From Changshengia sp963803165 (GTDB taxonomy: Bacteria > Chloroflexota > Dormibacteria > Aeolococcales > Aeolococcaceae), in NCBI GenBank assembly GCA_963803165.1, contig CAWDLK010000006.1, positions 124,001 to 188,000 on the forward strand: DNA of 64,000 nt. The letters are read 5' to 3'. Positions within the stretch are counted from its first letter, which is position 1; each line of letters starts with the position of its first letter. Shown piece after piece: positions 51,804 through 60,394 of the stretch. The translations under genes were made by a program, and so were the position numbers. The notes under the pieces are model-generated. The model did not search any database. It was not told the DNA's origin and saw only the letters and a list, made by a program, of their open reading frames with translations.

Positions 51804-52618
51804 GGGCGAGCGGCGTCGCGGATGGTGCGAGCCTTCTCCACCAGCTCCCGGGCGCGAGCTGGGTCGACGGGGTTCCAGGTGATGCCGTCCACCTTGAGAC
51901 TGGTGCCGACGATGACGCCGTCGGCGATGGCCAGGATCTCGGCGAGCCGGTCCGCCTGGACCCCGGTGTTGGCGAAGACGGGGGTCTGCGGGACCGCCTC
52001 CTTGGCCGCCTGGAGGTCGCTCATCGCGAACGGCACGCCCGCCTCGGGCCCGCTGATGAGGATGGCGTCGACGCCCAGGAAGCTCGCGCTCTTGGCCCGC
52101 TCCGCGATGCTGCGGGAGCCGATCGAGCTGCTGAACTCGGGGGTGATGTTGTCGAAGAGGCCGACGTCCGAGGCGCCGATGGCGTCGCGGTAGGCGGCGA
52201 GCTCGCCGAGGTGCGGCTCCATCAGGCCGAGGTCGGACTTGTAGACGCCGGTGAACACCTCGCGGACGAAGGTCGCGCCGGTGGCGCGCGCCAGCGCCAG
52301 GCTGGCGTGAGCGTCCCAGAGGATGTTGACGCCGAACGGGACGTGAATGGAGGAGCGCAGCTCGCCGATCACGGCCGCCATCGCCGAGGGGATCTCGGGG
52401 CCGACCACCAGCTGGTAGGGGATGTCGGCCTCGTTGCAGAAGAGCACCGCGTCGACGCCCGCGTCCTGCAGCACCTCGAGGTCGCGCCCGACCACGTCGA
52501 CCAGACGCCGGCTCCCCGCCTCGCGGTCGTGCCACGGGCGCCCGGGCAGGCCCGGGAAGTGCAGCATCGCGATCACCGGCTTGGACACACCGAACCTCTG
52601 CTCCAGCGTCATGGTCAT
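51800..52618 (-). CDS. BtpA/SgcQ-family protein, copy 1
   Basis: A 272-residue TIM-barrel-like member of the BtpA/SgcQ family, named after a cyanobacterial photosystem I biogenesis factor and the E. coli sgc sugar operon. Blocks are VIAMLHFPGLPGRPWHDRE, FCNEADIPYQLVVGPE, FVREVFTGVYKSDLGL, NITPEFSSSIG and KVDGITWNPVDPARA. No photosynthesis genes are nearby, so a sugar- or nucleoside-phosphate enzyme role is more likely. A paralogue sits five genes upstream in the same operon. Confidence 0.88.
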   Translation of the reverse strand: MTMTLEQRFGVSKPVIAMLHFPGLPGRPWHDREAGSRRLVDVVGRDLEVLQDAGVDAVLFCNEADIPYQLVVGPEIPSAMAAVIGELRSSIHVPFGVNILWDAHASLALARATGATFVREVFTGVYKSDLGLMEPHLGELAAYRDAIGASDVGLFDNITPEFSSSIGSRSIAERAKSASFLGVDAILISGPEAGVPFAMSDLQAAKEAVPQTPVFANTGVQADRLAEILAIADGVIVGTSLKVDGITWNPVDPARARELVEKARTIRDAARP

Positions 52619-52636
52619 GACCAGCTCCTCACATGA

Positions 52637-53446
52637 TCAGGGCGCACCGTGCGCCCTCACGAACTCGATGACAGCGCGGTTCCACGGCGCCGGGGTCTCC
52701 CAGAAGGCGGCGTGGCCGCCGGGGACGACGCTCCAGGTCGCGTGGGGCAGGGCCTCGTAGAGACGGCGGGAGAGCGCCGGTCCGATGATGATGTCCGCGC
52801 TGGCGGCGATCACCAGGGTGGGGGTGGTGATCGACCCCACCCTCTCGCGCGCGTCATGGTCGATGAGCGCAGCCGTCTGAGCGGCGAAGGCGGCCGCCGG
52901 CTGGGTGCTCTTCTGGGCCTCACGGACCAGCTCCTCGACCCGCTCCGGGTGCCGCTCGTAGAATGCGGGGCTGTAGATCCAGGGCGCCTGCTGGCGCATC
53001 ATCACCGCCATCCCGGCCGCCTCGGCGACGACCGCCCAGCTCTCGAAGGCGGCGCGGGTGAAGGGGTCGGCGGCGGCGTAGGTGTTGGCCAGCACCAGGG
53101 AGCGCAGGTCACCGCCGTGGGCGATCGCGTACTCCTGCGCGATCACCCCTCCCAGGGAGACGCCGGCGAGGTGGAACGAGGTGAGCTTCAGCTCGGTGAC
53201 CAGGGCGTTGACGTCCTCGGCCATCTCGGCGCTGGTGTAGGGGCCGGGCGGCTGGCTGGAGAGCCCCACCCCGCGATTGTCGAAGCTCACCACCCGGAGG
53301 TGGGCGGCCACCAGGTCGTCGATCTGATTGGCCCATCCCTCGAGGTCGTCGCCGACGCCGTTGATCAGCAGCAGGGTCTCCGGCCCCTCGCCGGTGATCC
53401 GGTAGTGGAGGTGCACTGCGCCAGCACGTATCGAGCCCTCGATCAC
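52637..53446 (-). CDS. Alpha/beta hydrolase (enol-lactonase-like)
   Basis: A ~269-residue alpha/beta hydrolase with normal Ser elbow LAGVSLGGVIAQEYA, oxyanion region LINGVGDDLEGW, DNRGVGLSSQPPG typical of 3-oxoadipate enol-lactonases, acid in VIAASADIIIG and base in VPGGHAAFWETP. GTG 53446 overlaps the isomerase stop (GTGA). In this operon it could open a lactone formed from an oxidised sugar; this is inference. Confidence 0.87.
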   Translation of the reverse strand: MIEGSIRAGAVHLHYRITGEGPETLLLINGVGDDLEGWANQIDDLVAAHLRVVSFDNRGVGLSSQPPGPYTSAEMAEDVNALVTELKLTSFHLAGVSLGGVIAQEYAIAHGGDLRSLVLANTYAAADPFTRAAFESWAVVAEAAGMAVMMRQQAPWIYSPAFYERHPERVEELVREAQKSTQPAAAFAAQTAALIDHDARERVGSITTPTLVIAASADIIIGPALSRRLYEALPHATWSVVPGGHAAFWETPAPWNRAVIEFVRAHGAP

Positions 53447-54357
53447 AGCAGACCTCGCTCGCGCAGTGCAGCCTTCCACAGTTGGACGGACGCCCTCAAC
53501 CCCTCCACGACCTGGGCGTCGTCCTCCTCCCAGCCGGGGATGATCTCGAGCACCAGGAGCACCTCCTCCGCGCCCGAGGCGGCCAGGGTGTCGAGCACCC
53601 GGTCCGGCTCGATGCGGCCCTGGGCGTTGCGCTCCGGGGTGAAGGGCCAGTGGTGGTCGCCGAGGGCGTCGGACTGCTGGAGCTGAACCTCGGCGAGCCG
53701 ACCGCCGAAATGGCGGAGCCATGCGTAGGGGTCGCGCTCGTCCCCCTCGGTGCCGGGGACGCACTGGTGGCCGACGTCCAGACAGAGCCGCACCGGCACG
53801 TGGGCGCCGTCGCCCTCGGTGAGCAGCTCCTCCACGGCGTCCATGGTGGACGGCTCGCGGAGGCTGACCAGGTTCTCGACCAGCAGGTGCTCGAGCCCCG
53901 CGTCGCGGGCGTGGCCGGAGAGCTCGATGAGAGCGCGGAGGAGGTCGGAGCAGCGCTCCGAGCGCCGGCTCGGGTCCGTCCAGTCGGGCACGCTCATGGT
54001 GCCGACGTGTCCGCCGGTCGCCCCGGCGCCGAGCTGGGCGGTCACGTCGACGACGCCTCGGTACCAGCGCAGCGCCGCGTCGCGCCGCGTCGCATCAGGG
54101 TGCATGAGCAGGTTGAGGCCGTAGGCCGCGAGGCCGGTGAAGGTGGTCTCGGCGTGCAGACCGTGCTTCTGCAGGGCTGCCCGGGTCTCCTCGACGGAGC
54201 GAGCCCGCTCCGCCGGCGCGTCGAGCCCCTCGACGAGGTCGAGGGAGAGCTCGACGAGGGTGAGGTCCAGGTCGTCCCGCACCACCTGGGCCCAATCGTC
54301 AGGACGCGGCCAGCGCTTGAGGGCGAAGCAGTTGTTGATCCCGAGCCGGGCGTGCAC
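53443..54357 (-). CDS. Sugar phosphate isomerase/epimerase (xylose isomerase-like TIM barrel)
   Basis: A 304-residue AP2Ec/xylose-isomerase-like barrel. Metal ligands fit LLVENLVSLREPS (Glu), RLCLDVGHQCVPG (Asp, His), EVQLQQSDALGDHHWPF (His) and VLLVLEIIPGWE (Glu). It likely isomerises or epimerises a ketose or its phosphate made by the adjacent kinase. GTG 54357 begins one base after the kinase stop and has GGAGGA 6 nt upstream. Confidence 0.88.
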   Translation of the reverse strand: MHARLGINNCFALKRWPRPDDWAQVVRDDLDLTLVELSLDLVEGLDAPAERARSVEETRAALQKHGLHAETTFTGLAAYGLNLLMHPDATRRDAALRWYRGVVDVTAQLGAGATGGHVGTMSVPDWTDPSRRSERCSDLLRALIELSGHARDAGLEHLLVENLVSLREPSTMDAVEELLTEGDGAHVPVRLCLDVGHQCVPGTEGDERDPYAWLRHFGGRLAEVQLQQSDALGDHHWPFTPERNAQGRIEPDRVLDTLAASGAEEVLLVLEIIPGWEEDDAQVVEGLRASVQLWKAALRERGLL

Positions 54358-54358
54358 G

Positions 54359-55903
54359 TCAGTCCTCCGCGGAATGGTGGATGCGCACCACCGGGGAGCC
54401 CACCAGTGCCCGGTAGCGCGCGTAGATCTCGTCGTAGCGGTCGCGGTTCTGGGCAAGCGGCTCCACCCGGGCGGCGGGGTGGAAGCCGGCGGCGGTCGCC
54501 TCGCCGGCATCCCGGTACACCCCGGTCCCGATCCCGGCGAGCATCGCCGCGCCGGCGGCGGTGGCGTCGCCGGGGACGCGGACGACCGGGACCCCGAGCA
54601 CGTCCGCCTTGATCTGGTTCCACGAGCCGAGGCCGGCGCCGCCCCCCGAGACCCGCAGCTCGGTGAGCGGTGCCGAAGCGCGGCCCAGGGTCTCGACGCG
54701 GGCACGGATCCCGAAGGCGATCCCCTCCAGGACGGCGCGCCCCCAGGCGCGGTGGTCGTGGCGCAGCGAGAGCCCGCTCACCGCGCCGCGCAGGGCGGGG
54801 TCGTCCCGCTCCCCGTCCCCCAGCACCGGGACGAAGAGCAGGCCGTCCGAACCCGGTGGCATCGTCGCCGCGTCGCGGTCGAGGCGGGCGTAGTCGTCGC
54901 CGCGGGGGTGCCGCCCCGGCCCGCTGTAGGCGAGCTGGACCACCCAGTCGAGAGCCTCGCCGGTGGTGTTGATCCCCACCTCGGTGAGGTAGCCACGGGT
55001 CGTCACGGGGCTCGGGTAGTGGGTGACGTCCTCGTCCTCGACCGGCTCGTCGACGACCGAGTTGAGGCAGGTCGAGCTGCCCGCCATCTCGCTGACCGGC
55101 CCCGGGTCGGTGACCCCGGCACCCACGGCACAGGCGATGCTGTCGCCCGCGCCGGCGACGACCGGGATGCCGGGGGCGAGCCCGAGGCGGCGCGCCAGCG
55201 CCGGACGCAGATGACCGGTCACGCTCCAGGAGGAGCGCAGCGGGGGCAGCAGGTCGGGGTCGAGGTCGAGCTCCGCCAGCAGGCCGGTGGCCCAGCAGCG
55301 CCCCCTCAGGTCGAGGAGCGCGGTCGCCGCCGCCATGGTCCAGTCGGTGCCCGCCTCCCCGGTGAGGGCCTGGACGACGAAGTCCGTCGGCTGCAGGAAG
55401 TGCCGGGTCCTGGCGAAGACGGCCGGCTCGTGGGCGCGGATCCAGAGGATCTTGGCGCCGACATGGAAGGCGGCGGGCACGTGACCGGTGAGATCGTGGA
55501 GGGCGCGGGTGCCGAGCCGCTGGCACATCCACTGCGCCTCCGCGGTCGCCCGATTGTCCCGATAGATGATCCCGGGACGCAGGGGGCGGCCCGCGGCGTC
55601 CACGGGGACGACGCTCGGGCACTGGCCGGTGACGCCGATGCCCCGGATGCGGCAGCGGGGCCCCAGCTGGCGCACCAGGCCCGCCAGCGCCGAGACCGAG
55701 GCGGTCTCCCAGCGACGCGCGTCCTGCTCCGCCCACCCCTCCTCGGGGAGCGAGGTGGGGTAGGCGCGCCGCACCTCGCCGGAGGGGCCACCGGCCACGT
55801 CGAAGGCCGAGGCGCGGGCCCCCGAGGTCCCGACGTCGATGGCCACCAGCACCTCCGGCCCGGACGCGCCCTGGCCGCCGGCGGGCACGGGGGGGAGGCT
55901 CAT
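54359..55903 (-). CDS. FGGY-family carbohydrate kinase (xylulokinase-like)
   Basis: A 514-residue sugar kinase. The FGGY N-domain has VAIDVGTSGARASAFDV, GIGVTGQCPSVVPVD and IIYRDNRATAEAQWM; the C-domain has VVAGAGDSIACAVGAGVTD, SGGGAGLGSWNQIKADV and GVPVVRVPGDATAAGAAML. Closest in feel to xylulokinases, but ribulo-, erythritol- and other kinases share these motifs, so the substrate is open. It starts 14 nt after the metallophosphoesterase gene. Confidence 0.91.
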   Translation of the reverse strand: MSLPPVPAGGQGASGPEVLVAIDVGTSGARASAFDVAGGPSGEVRRAYPTSLPEEGWAEQDARRWETASVSALAGLVRQLGPRCRIRGIGVTGQCPSVVPVDAAGRPLRPGIIYRDNRATAEAQWMCQRLGTRALHDLTGHVPAAFHVGAKILWIRAHEPAVFARTRHFLQPTDFVVQALTGEAGTDWTMAAATALLDLRGRCWATGLLAELDLDPDLLPPLRSSWSVTGHLRPALARRLGLAPGIPVVAGAGDSIACAVGAGVTDPGPVSEMAGSSTCLNSVVDEPVEDEDVTHYPSPVTTRGYLTEVGINTTGEALDWVVQLAYSGPGRHPRGDDYARLDRDAATMPPGSDGLLFVPVLGDGERDDPALRGAVSGLSLRHDHRAWGRAVLEGIAFGIRARVETLGRASAPLTELRVSGGGAGLGSWNQIKADVLGVPVVRVPGDATAAGAAMLAGIGTGVYRDAGEATAAGFHPAARVEPLAQNRDRYDEIYARYRALVGSPVVRIHHSAED

Positions 55904-55917
55904 GGCTGCGAGCTCGG

Positions 55918-56871
55918 CTATCCGCGGACCAGCTGGGCGCTCACCTTGTCGCGGTCGAGGGTGATCAGGGCCCCCAGGAGCGCGCCGGTGGTGTAGTCGC
56001 TGCCGGGGTTGAGGACCACCGTCTTGCGCTCCCCGAGCTTGCGGATGCCCGACGCCTCGTGGATGTGGCCGTGGAGCCCGAGCAGCGGCTTGCGCTCCAG
56101 CTCGATCTCCCGCACCGCGGTGCTCCCCACCGCCGCCATGCGCACCTGGCCGAGGGTCGACTGCACCTGGAGGTTCGCATCCAGCTCCGGCGCCTCGTCG
56201 AGCTGGGTGCCGAAGGGGGGTGCGTGGAGGTTGAAGACGGCGCGCTCCGGGTTCTGGAGCTGGTCGGCCATCGACTTGTAAACGGCGGCGAGCTGCTGCT
56301 CGTCCTGCTCGCGGAAGGTGTGCCAGGGGGTGGTGTTGGCGTAGCCCCAGCTGATCATCTCGTGCTGGTCGTCGATCCAGACCACCTTGCCCTCGGCGTG
56401 AGTCCCCCACGGGGCCCGGTCGACCAGCTCGCCGAGCTCCACCGGGTCGTCGTTGCCGAGCATCAGGTAGAGGGGGAGCTCCAGGGGGCGCAACCGCTGA
56501 TCGGCGAGCTCCAGCCATTCGGTGAGCCGGGCGCGCATCAGGCCGAGAAAGAGGTCGTCGAGGGTGCCGGCGGCCTCCAGCGCCTCCAGCTCGCCGGGCT
56601 CGGCGCGGTAGGGGTAGTAGCCGTGGTCGGCGATCAGCCGCTCCAGCTCCTCGAGCTCCGGGCCCTCCTGCACTCGGTACGGGGTGCCGACGAAGTTGCA
56701 CTCCCAGACGCCGCCCGGGCCGCGCACGATGGACTGGATCGCCTTGCCGGCCAGGTCTCCGCCCAGCACCATCACCGAGGGCTTGTACACCCGGGCGGCG
56801 TTGATGAACTTGCGGAAGCAGAGGCTCGAGCCGTGCAGGTCGCTGACGAAGTAGATGAGGGTCCTGGCCAT
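55918..56871 (-). CDS. Calcineurin-like metallophosphoesterase
   Basis: A 317-residue phosphoesterase of the MPPE superfamily. Motifs in order: FVSDLHGSSL, VLGGDLAGKAI, LMLGNDDPVEL (GNDD in place of GNHD), NLHAPPFGTQL and GLHGHIHEASG, giving a two-metal site. The GNHD His, which usually acts as a general acid, is Asp, as seen in some phosphodiesterases and YfcE-like members. Its ATG shares an A with the stop of BtpA copy 2. It may act on a phosphorylated pathway intermediate. Confidence 0.87.
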   Translation of the reverse strand: MARTLIYFVSDLHGSSLCFRKFINAARVYKPSVMVLGGDLAGKAIQSIVRGPGGVWECNFVGTPYRVQEGPELEELERLIADHGYYPYRAEPGELEALEAAGTLDDLFLGLMRARLTEWLELADQRLRPLELPLYLMLGNDDPVELGELVDRAPWGTHAEGKVVWIDDQHEMISWGYANTTPWHTFREQDEQQLAAVYKSMADQLQNPERAVFNLHAPPFGTQLDEAPELDANLQVQSTLGQVRMAAVGSTAVREIELERKPLLGLHGHIHEASGIRKLGERKTVVLNPGSDYTTGALLGALITLDRDKVSAQLVRG

Positions 56872-57692
56872 CAGCGCACCCCGACGGGCTCGCGGGCGCT
56901 GCCCACCGCCTCCATGAACCGGCCCGCACGGGCCGGATCCACCGGGTTCCAGGTCACACCGTCGCGCTTGAGGTGGGTGCCGACGATGGCGCCGTCGGCG
57001 ATCTCGAGGATCCGCCTCACGGTTTCCGCGGTGACGCCGGTGTTGGCCAGCACCGGGGTCTGGGGCACCGCCTCCTTGGCGGCGCGCAGCTCCTCGATGT
57101 CGGTCGCCGTCCCGGTGATCGCTCCGCTGATAAGCAGCGCCTCGATCCCCAGGTAGACGGCGCTCCGGGCCCGCTCGGGGATCCCGCGGCGCCCCAGCGG
57201 GCTGGCGAACTCCGGGGTGATGTTGCCGAACCTCGCCACCTGCGCGGCGCCGATGTCGCTGCGGTACGCGCCGATGGTGCCGAGGTCAGGCCGCATGATC
57301 CCGAGGTCACTCTCGTAGACGCCGGTGAAGACCTCGCGGACGAAGCGGGCCCCGGTGGCCCGTGCCACCGCCAGGCTGGCGATCGGGTCCCAGACCAGGT
57401 CGACCCCGAAGGGCCGCCGGATCAGGCTCCTGACCTCGCCGATCACCGCCGCCATCGCCGCCGCCGCCTCGGGCCCGACCCGGAGCTGGTAGGGGAGGTC
57501 GGCCTCGTTGCAGAAGAGGAGCCCGTCGACGCCGGCCACCTGCAGCGCCTCGACGTCCCGGGCGACCGCCTCGACGATCGCGGGCATGCCGGCCGCCCGG
57601 TCGTGGCGGGGGCGGCCGGGGAGGGCGGCGAGGTGGACCATGGCGACGATCGGCCTGTCCACCCCGAAGAGGTCGCGGAGCAGCCGGCTCAT
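56871..57692 (-). CDS. BtpA/SgcQ-family protein, copy 2
   Basis: A 273-residue paralogue of the protein at 51800-52618, similar over its full length: VAMVHLAALPGRPRHDR, FCNEADLPYQLRVGPE, FVREVFTGVYESDLGI, NITPEFASPLG, KEAVPQTPVLANTGV and KRDGVTWNPVDPARA. Both copies keep the same acidic and basic blocks, so both are probably active, perhaps on different substrates or as a heteromer. Its ATG overlaps the DeoR stop (ATGA). Confidence 0.88.
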   Translation of the reverse strand: MSRLLRDLFGVDRPIVAMVHLAALPGRPRHDRAAGMPAIVEAVARDVEALQVAGVDGLLFCNEADLPYQLRVGPEAAAAMAAVIGEVRSLIRRPFGVDLVWDPIASLAVARATGARFVREVFTGVYESDLGIMRPDLGTIGAYRSDIGAAQVARFGNITPEFASPLGRRGIPERARSAVYLGIEALLISGAITGTATDIEELRAAKEAVPQTPVLANTGVTAETVRRILEIADGAIVGTHLKRDGVTWNPVDPARAGRFMEAVGSAREPVGVR

Positions 57693-58531
57693 CCCGGCTC
57701 CTCGGGGGTGGTGCCGCCGCCGGCGAGGGTGTCGGCGGGGACGAGGTGGGCTGGCGCCTCCGCTGCCACCATGACCACCTCCACCCCGGCATGCTCGATC
57801 CGTTCCACCTCGGCGGGGTCGGCGCTCGGGTCGGTCACGATCACGGCGACGCGCTCGATGGGGGCCACCGTGCTCATCGCCACGTCGCCGAACTTGCTGC
57901 CATCGGCGACCACCACGATCCGCTCGGTGCGCTCCAGGGCCGCCCGGATGACCTCGGCCTCGCGGTCGTCCAGGTCGGTGATGCCGCGGTGGGCGGTCAC
58001 CCCGGCGGCACCGATCACGGCGACGTCGGTGTTGTACCGCTGCACGCCCTCGACCGCCGAGGCGCCGACGCAGCTCAGCTCGTCCTGGCGGACCAGGCCG
58101 CCGGCGATGATCACCCGGACCCGGCGGGTGCCCAGCAGGCTGGCCACCGCGAGCGACGGGGTGACCACCACCAGGTCCTGGTCGGGGGCGAGCACCCGGG
58201 CGAACTGCTCGACGGTGGAGCCGACCCCCACGAACATCACCCGGGCGCCGGCGGTCAGCTGGGCGGCGCGGCGGGCGATGTGCACCTTCTCGTGGGCGTG
58301 ATGGAGCATCCGCGCGTTCTGCCCGACCTCGAAGGCCCCGACGGCGCGGACCACCCGGGTGGTCGCGCCGCCGTAGGTCCTCCGGACGAAGCCGTCCCGC
58401 TCCAGCCGGCGGAGATCCCGTCTGATGGTCATCTCGGACACCTGGAACTCGCGGGCGAGGCTGCTGACCTCGACCGCCTGGTCCGCCGCCGCCCGCTCCA
58501 GCAGCTTCAGGCGCCGCTCGACCGCCAGCAC
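57689..58531 (-). CDS. DeoR/GlpR-family transcriptional regulator
   Basis: A 280-residue regulator with an N-terminal helix-turn-helix (LAREFQVSEMTIRRDLRRLE, RRTYGGAT) and a C-terminal sugar-phosphate-sensing domain of the phosphosugar isomerase fold (GVGSTVEQFA, VVADGSKFG). GTG 58531 has GGAGGA 5 nt upstream. It heads the catabolic operon and faces the APC permease, so it probably represses both and is released by a phosphorylated intermediate. Confidence 0.93.
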   Translation of the reverse strand: MLAVERRLKLLERAAADQAVEVSSLAREFQVSEMTIRRDLRRLERDGFVRRTYGGATTRVVRAVGAFEVGQNARMLHHAHEKVHIARRAAQLTAGARVMFVGVGSTVEQFARVLAPDQDLVVVTPSLAVASLLGTRRVRVIIAGGLVRQDELSCVGASAVEGVQRYNTDVAVIGAAGVTAHRGITDLDDREAEVIRAALERTERIVVVADGSKFGDVAMSTVAPIERVAVIVTDPSADPAEVERIEHAGVEVVMVAAEAPAHLVPADTLAGGGTTPEEPG

Positions 58532-58681
58532 CCCTTCCTCCTCGGCTGTGCGTTTCTGACCGTCGAAATGTCCGGTGCTGTTCTCACGCTTGACATTCCT
58601 GTTCGGTTGTGTTCGACTCTAACCCGCCCCAGCGCAGGTGTCAAGCGAGGGGGGTTGCGGCACGGTAGATGGAGGGATGCC
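58532..58681. promoter_or_regulatory. Divergent control region of the catabolic operon and APC permease
   Basis: TTGACA (58590-58595) with TCGACT 17 nt on (58613-58618) is a candidate permease promoter. TGTTC occurs at 58579, 58600 and 58610, spaced 21 and 10 nt, so on one face of the helix and straddling that promoter, as expected for a DeoR-type operator. GGAGGG precedes the permease ATG. No ORF is seen here. Confidence 0.55.
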
Positions 58682-60310
58682 ATGGCGACTGAAGGCCGAG
58701 CGGTAAGCCGGCTGTTCGTCCGCAACAGCACCGGGTTGGTGCGCTCCGCGTCAGCGCTCGACGCCACCATCTTCAACGCGGTCATCTCGGCACCCATCGG
58801 TTCCACCCTGGCCTGGTCGATCTTCTTCACCCTGGTCGCCTTCCCGGGGGCCGATCCGATCGGTGTGCTGCTCATCACCCTGGTCATCAACATCCCGGTG
58901 TTGATCATGTTCGCCCTGCTGGGGGCGAGCATGCCGAGGGTTGGAGGTGACTACGTCTGGGTGAGCCGCGTGCTGGCCCCACCGCTGGCGCTGATCTCCA
59001 ACCTCTGCATGATCATGGGCGGTCTGCTGGGTGCCGCGTACTTCGCCAAGTTCTTCGCGATCTTCGCCCTGGGGCCGGCATTGGTGGCGTTCGGGACCCT
59101 GTTCACCAACAGCACCATGATCAGCTGGGGATCCTCTTTCGAGACCAACACCAGCTGGATCCTGGGCGCCTCCCTCTTCATGGTCGCGCTGATGACCCTG
59201 ATCCTGATCCGGGGGACGAAGGCGACCTTCCGCTGGCAGAACGGAGCCTTCCTGGTCGGCATGATCGGGATGGTGGTGGCCTTCGTCTGCCTGGCCGTGG
59301 TCAGCCAGCACAGCTTCTTCGCCAACTTCAACAGCCTCAACAAGAGCTTCGGGGGTGGCACCGTCCAGCAGGTGATCGCAGCCGCGGGCGCCCAGCACGC
59401 GGCTCCGAGCCTGGGCAACATCAACGCCACGGTGCCCACGCTCTTCTCGATCCAGGGGTTCATGATGTGGAACTTCTGGTCGGTATACATGTCGGGGGAG
59501 CTGAAGAGCGCCTCCAACCGCCGCCGTCAGCTGACGGTCATGTTCGGCGCACTGATCTTCGACGTCGTGCTGCTGATCCTCGGCGCCTTCGTCCTCTTCC
59601 ACACCGCCGGATACAACTTCGTGTACGCGCTCAACGCGGCGCCCCACAACTACGCGATCCCGTCCGGGCCCTTCTACTCCTTCCTGGCGGCGCTGGCCTT
59701 CAACACCCCGATCCTCACGGTGATCATCCTGGGCTGCTTCCTCTTCTGGAGCCTGCCGTCGATGATCGCCAACACCTTCATGCCCATCCGGTCGTTCTTC
59801 GCCTGGTCCTTCGACCGGCTGATGCCGGAGGGGCTGGCCACCGTCAACGAGCGCACCCACTCCCCGATCAACGCCATCCTGGTCGCCAACCTGATCATCG
59901 CGGCGCTGACCATCTGGAGCGTGTACTCGAACGTCTTCCAGCTGCTGCTGGGGATGATCGTCCTGGCCGGCTGCCTGGCGGTGGTGATCGTCGCCGTGGC
60001 GGCGATCGCGCTGCCCTTCCGCCGGCCCGAGCTCTACAAGGCGTCCCCGGCGAACGTCAAGTTCCTGGGGATCCCGGTCCTCTTCATCGTCGCCCCCCTC
60101 TCGATCATCGTCTTCGTGGGGCTGGCGATCGTGTCCACCCACTACCCGGCGCTGGTGATGAACGGCAACCCCGCCGACTGGTGGTGGATCCCGGCCTGGT
60201 TCGGGGGCCTCATCGTCGGAGGATGCCTCCTCTACTACGTGCCGAAGTTCATCCGGGCCCGTCAGGGCATCAACGTCGACTACGTCTACAAGGAACTGCC
60301 GCCCGAGTGA
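58682..60310 (+). CDS. APC-superfamily permease
   Basis: A 542-residue, ~12-helix amino acid-polyamine-organocation permease. The start of helix 1 has the family break region IFNAVISAPIGSTLAW; later GASMPRVGGDYVWVSR is the conserved APC loop. An extended loop (~residues 215-265) separates middle helices. The partner operon is sugar-like, whereas APC carriers move amino acids, amines or purines, so the substrate may carry nitrogen. ATG 58682 has GGAGGG 5 nt before it. Confidence 0.9.
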   Translation: MATEGRAVSRLFVRNSTGLVRSASALDATIFNAVISAPIGSTLAWSIFFTLVAFPGADPIGVLLITLVINIPVLIMFALLGASMPRVGGDYVWVSRVLAPPLALISNLCMIMGGLLGAAYFAKFFAIFALGPALVAFGTLFTNSTMISWGSSFETNTSWILGASLFMVALMTLILIRGTKATFRWQNGAFLVGMIGMVVAFVCLAVVSQHSFFANFNSLNKSFGGGTVQQVIAAAGAQHAAPSLGNINATVPTLFSIQGFMMWNFWSVYMSGELKSASNRRRQLTVMFGALIFDVVLLILGAFVLFHTAGYNFVYALNAAPHNYAIPSGPFYSFLAALAFNTPILTVIILGCFLFWSLPSMIANTFMPIRSFFAWSFDRLMPEGLATVNERTHSPINAILVANLIIAALTIWSVYSNVFQLLLGMIVLAGCLAVVIVAVAAIALPFRRPELYKASPANVKFLGIPVLFIVAPLSIIVFVGLAIVSTHYPALVMNGNPADWWWIPAWFGGLIVGGCLLYYVPKFIRARQGINVDYVYKELPPE

Positions 60311-60394
60311 TTCCGGCGGCCCCACTCCCGGGTCAGGACGGCCGGCCAGCCACCGGCCGCCCTGGCCCATTTCGTTAAGATCCCGGCAGCGCAC

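Noticed and set aside
51800..57692. Photosystem biogenesis role for the BtpA proteins
   Set aside because: No photosynthesis gene is present and the neighbours are carbohydrate enzymes; the family name reflects one studied member.
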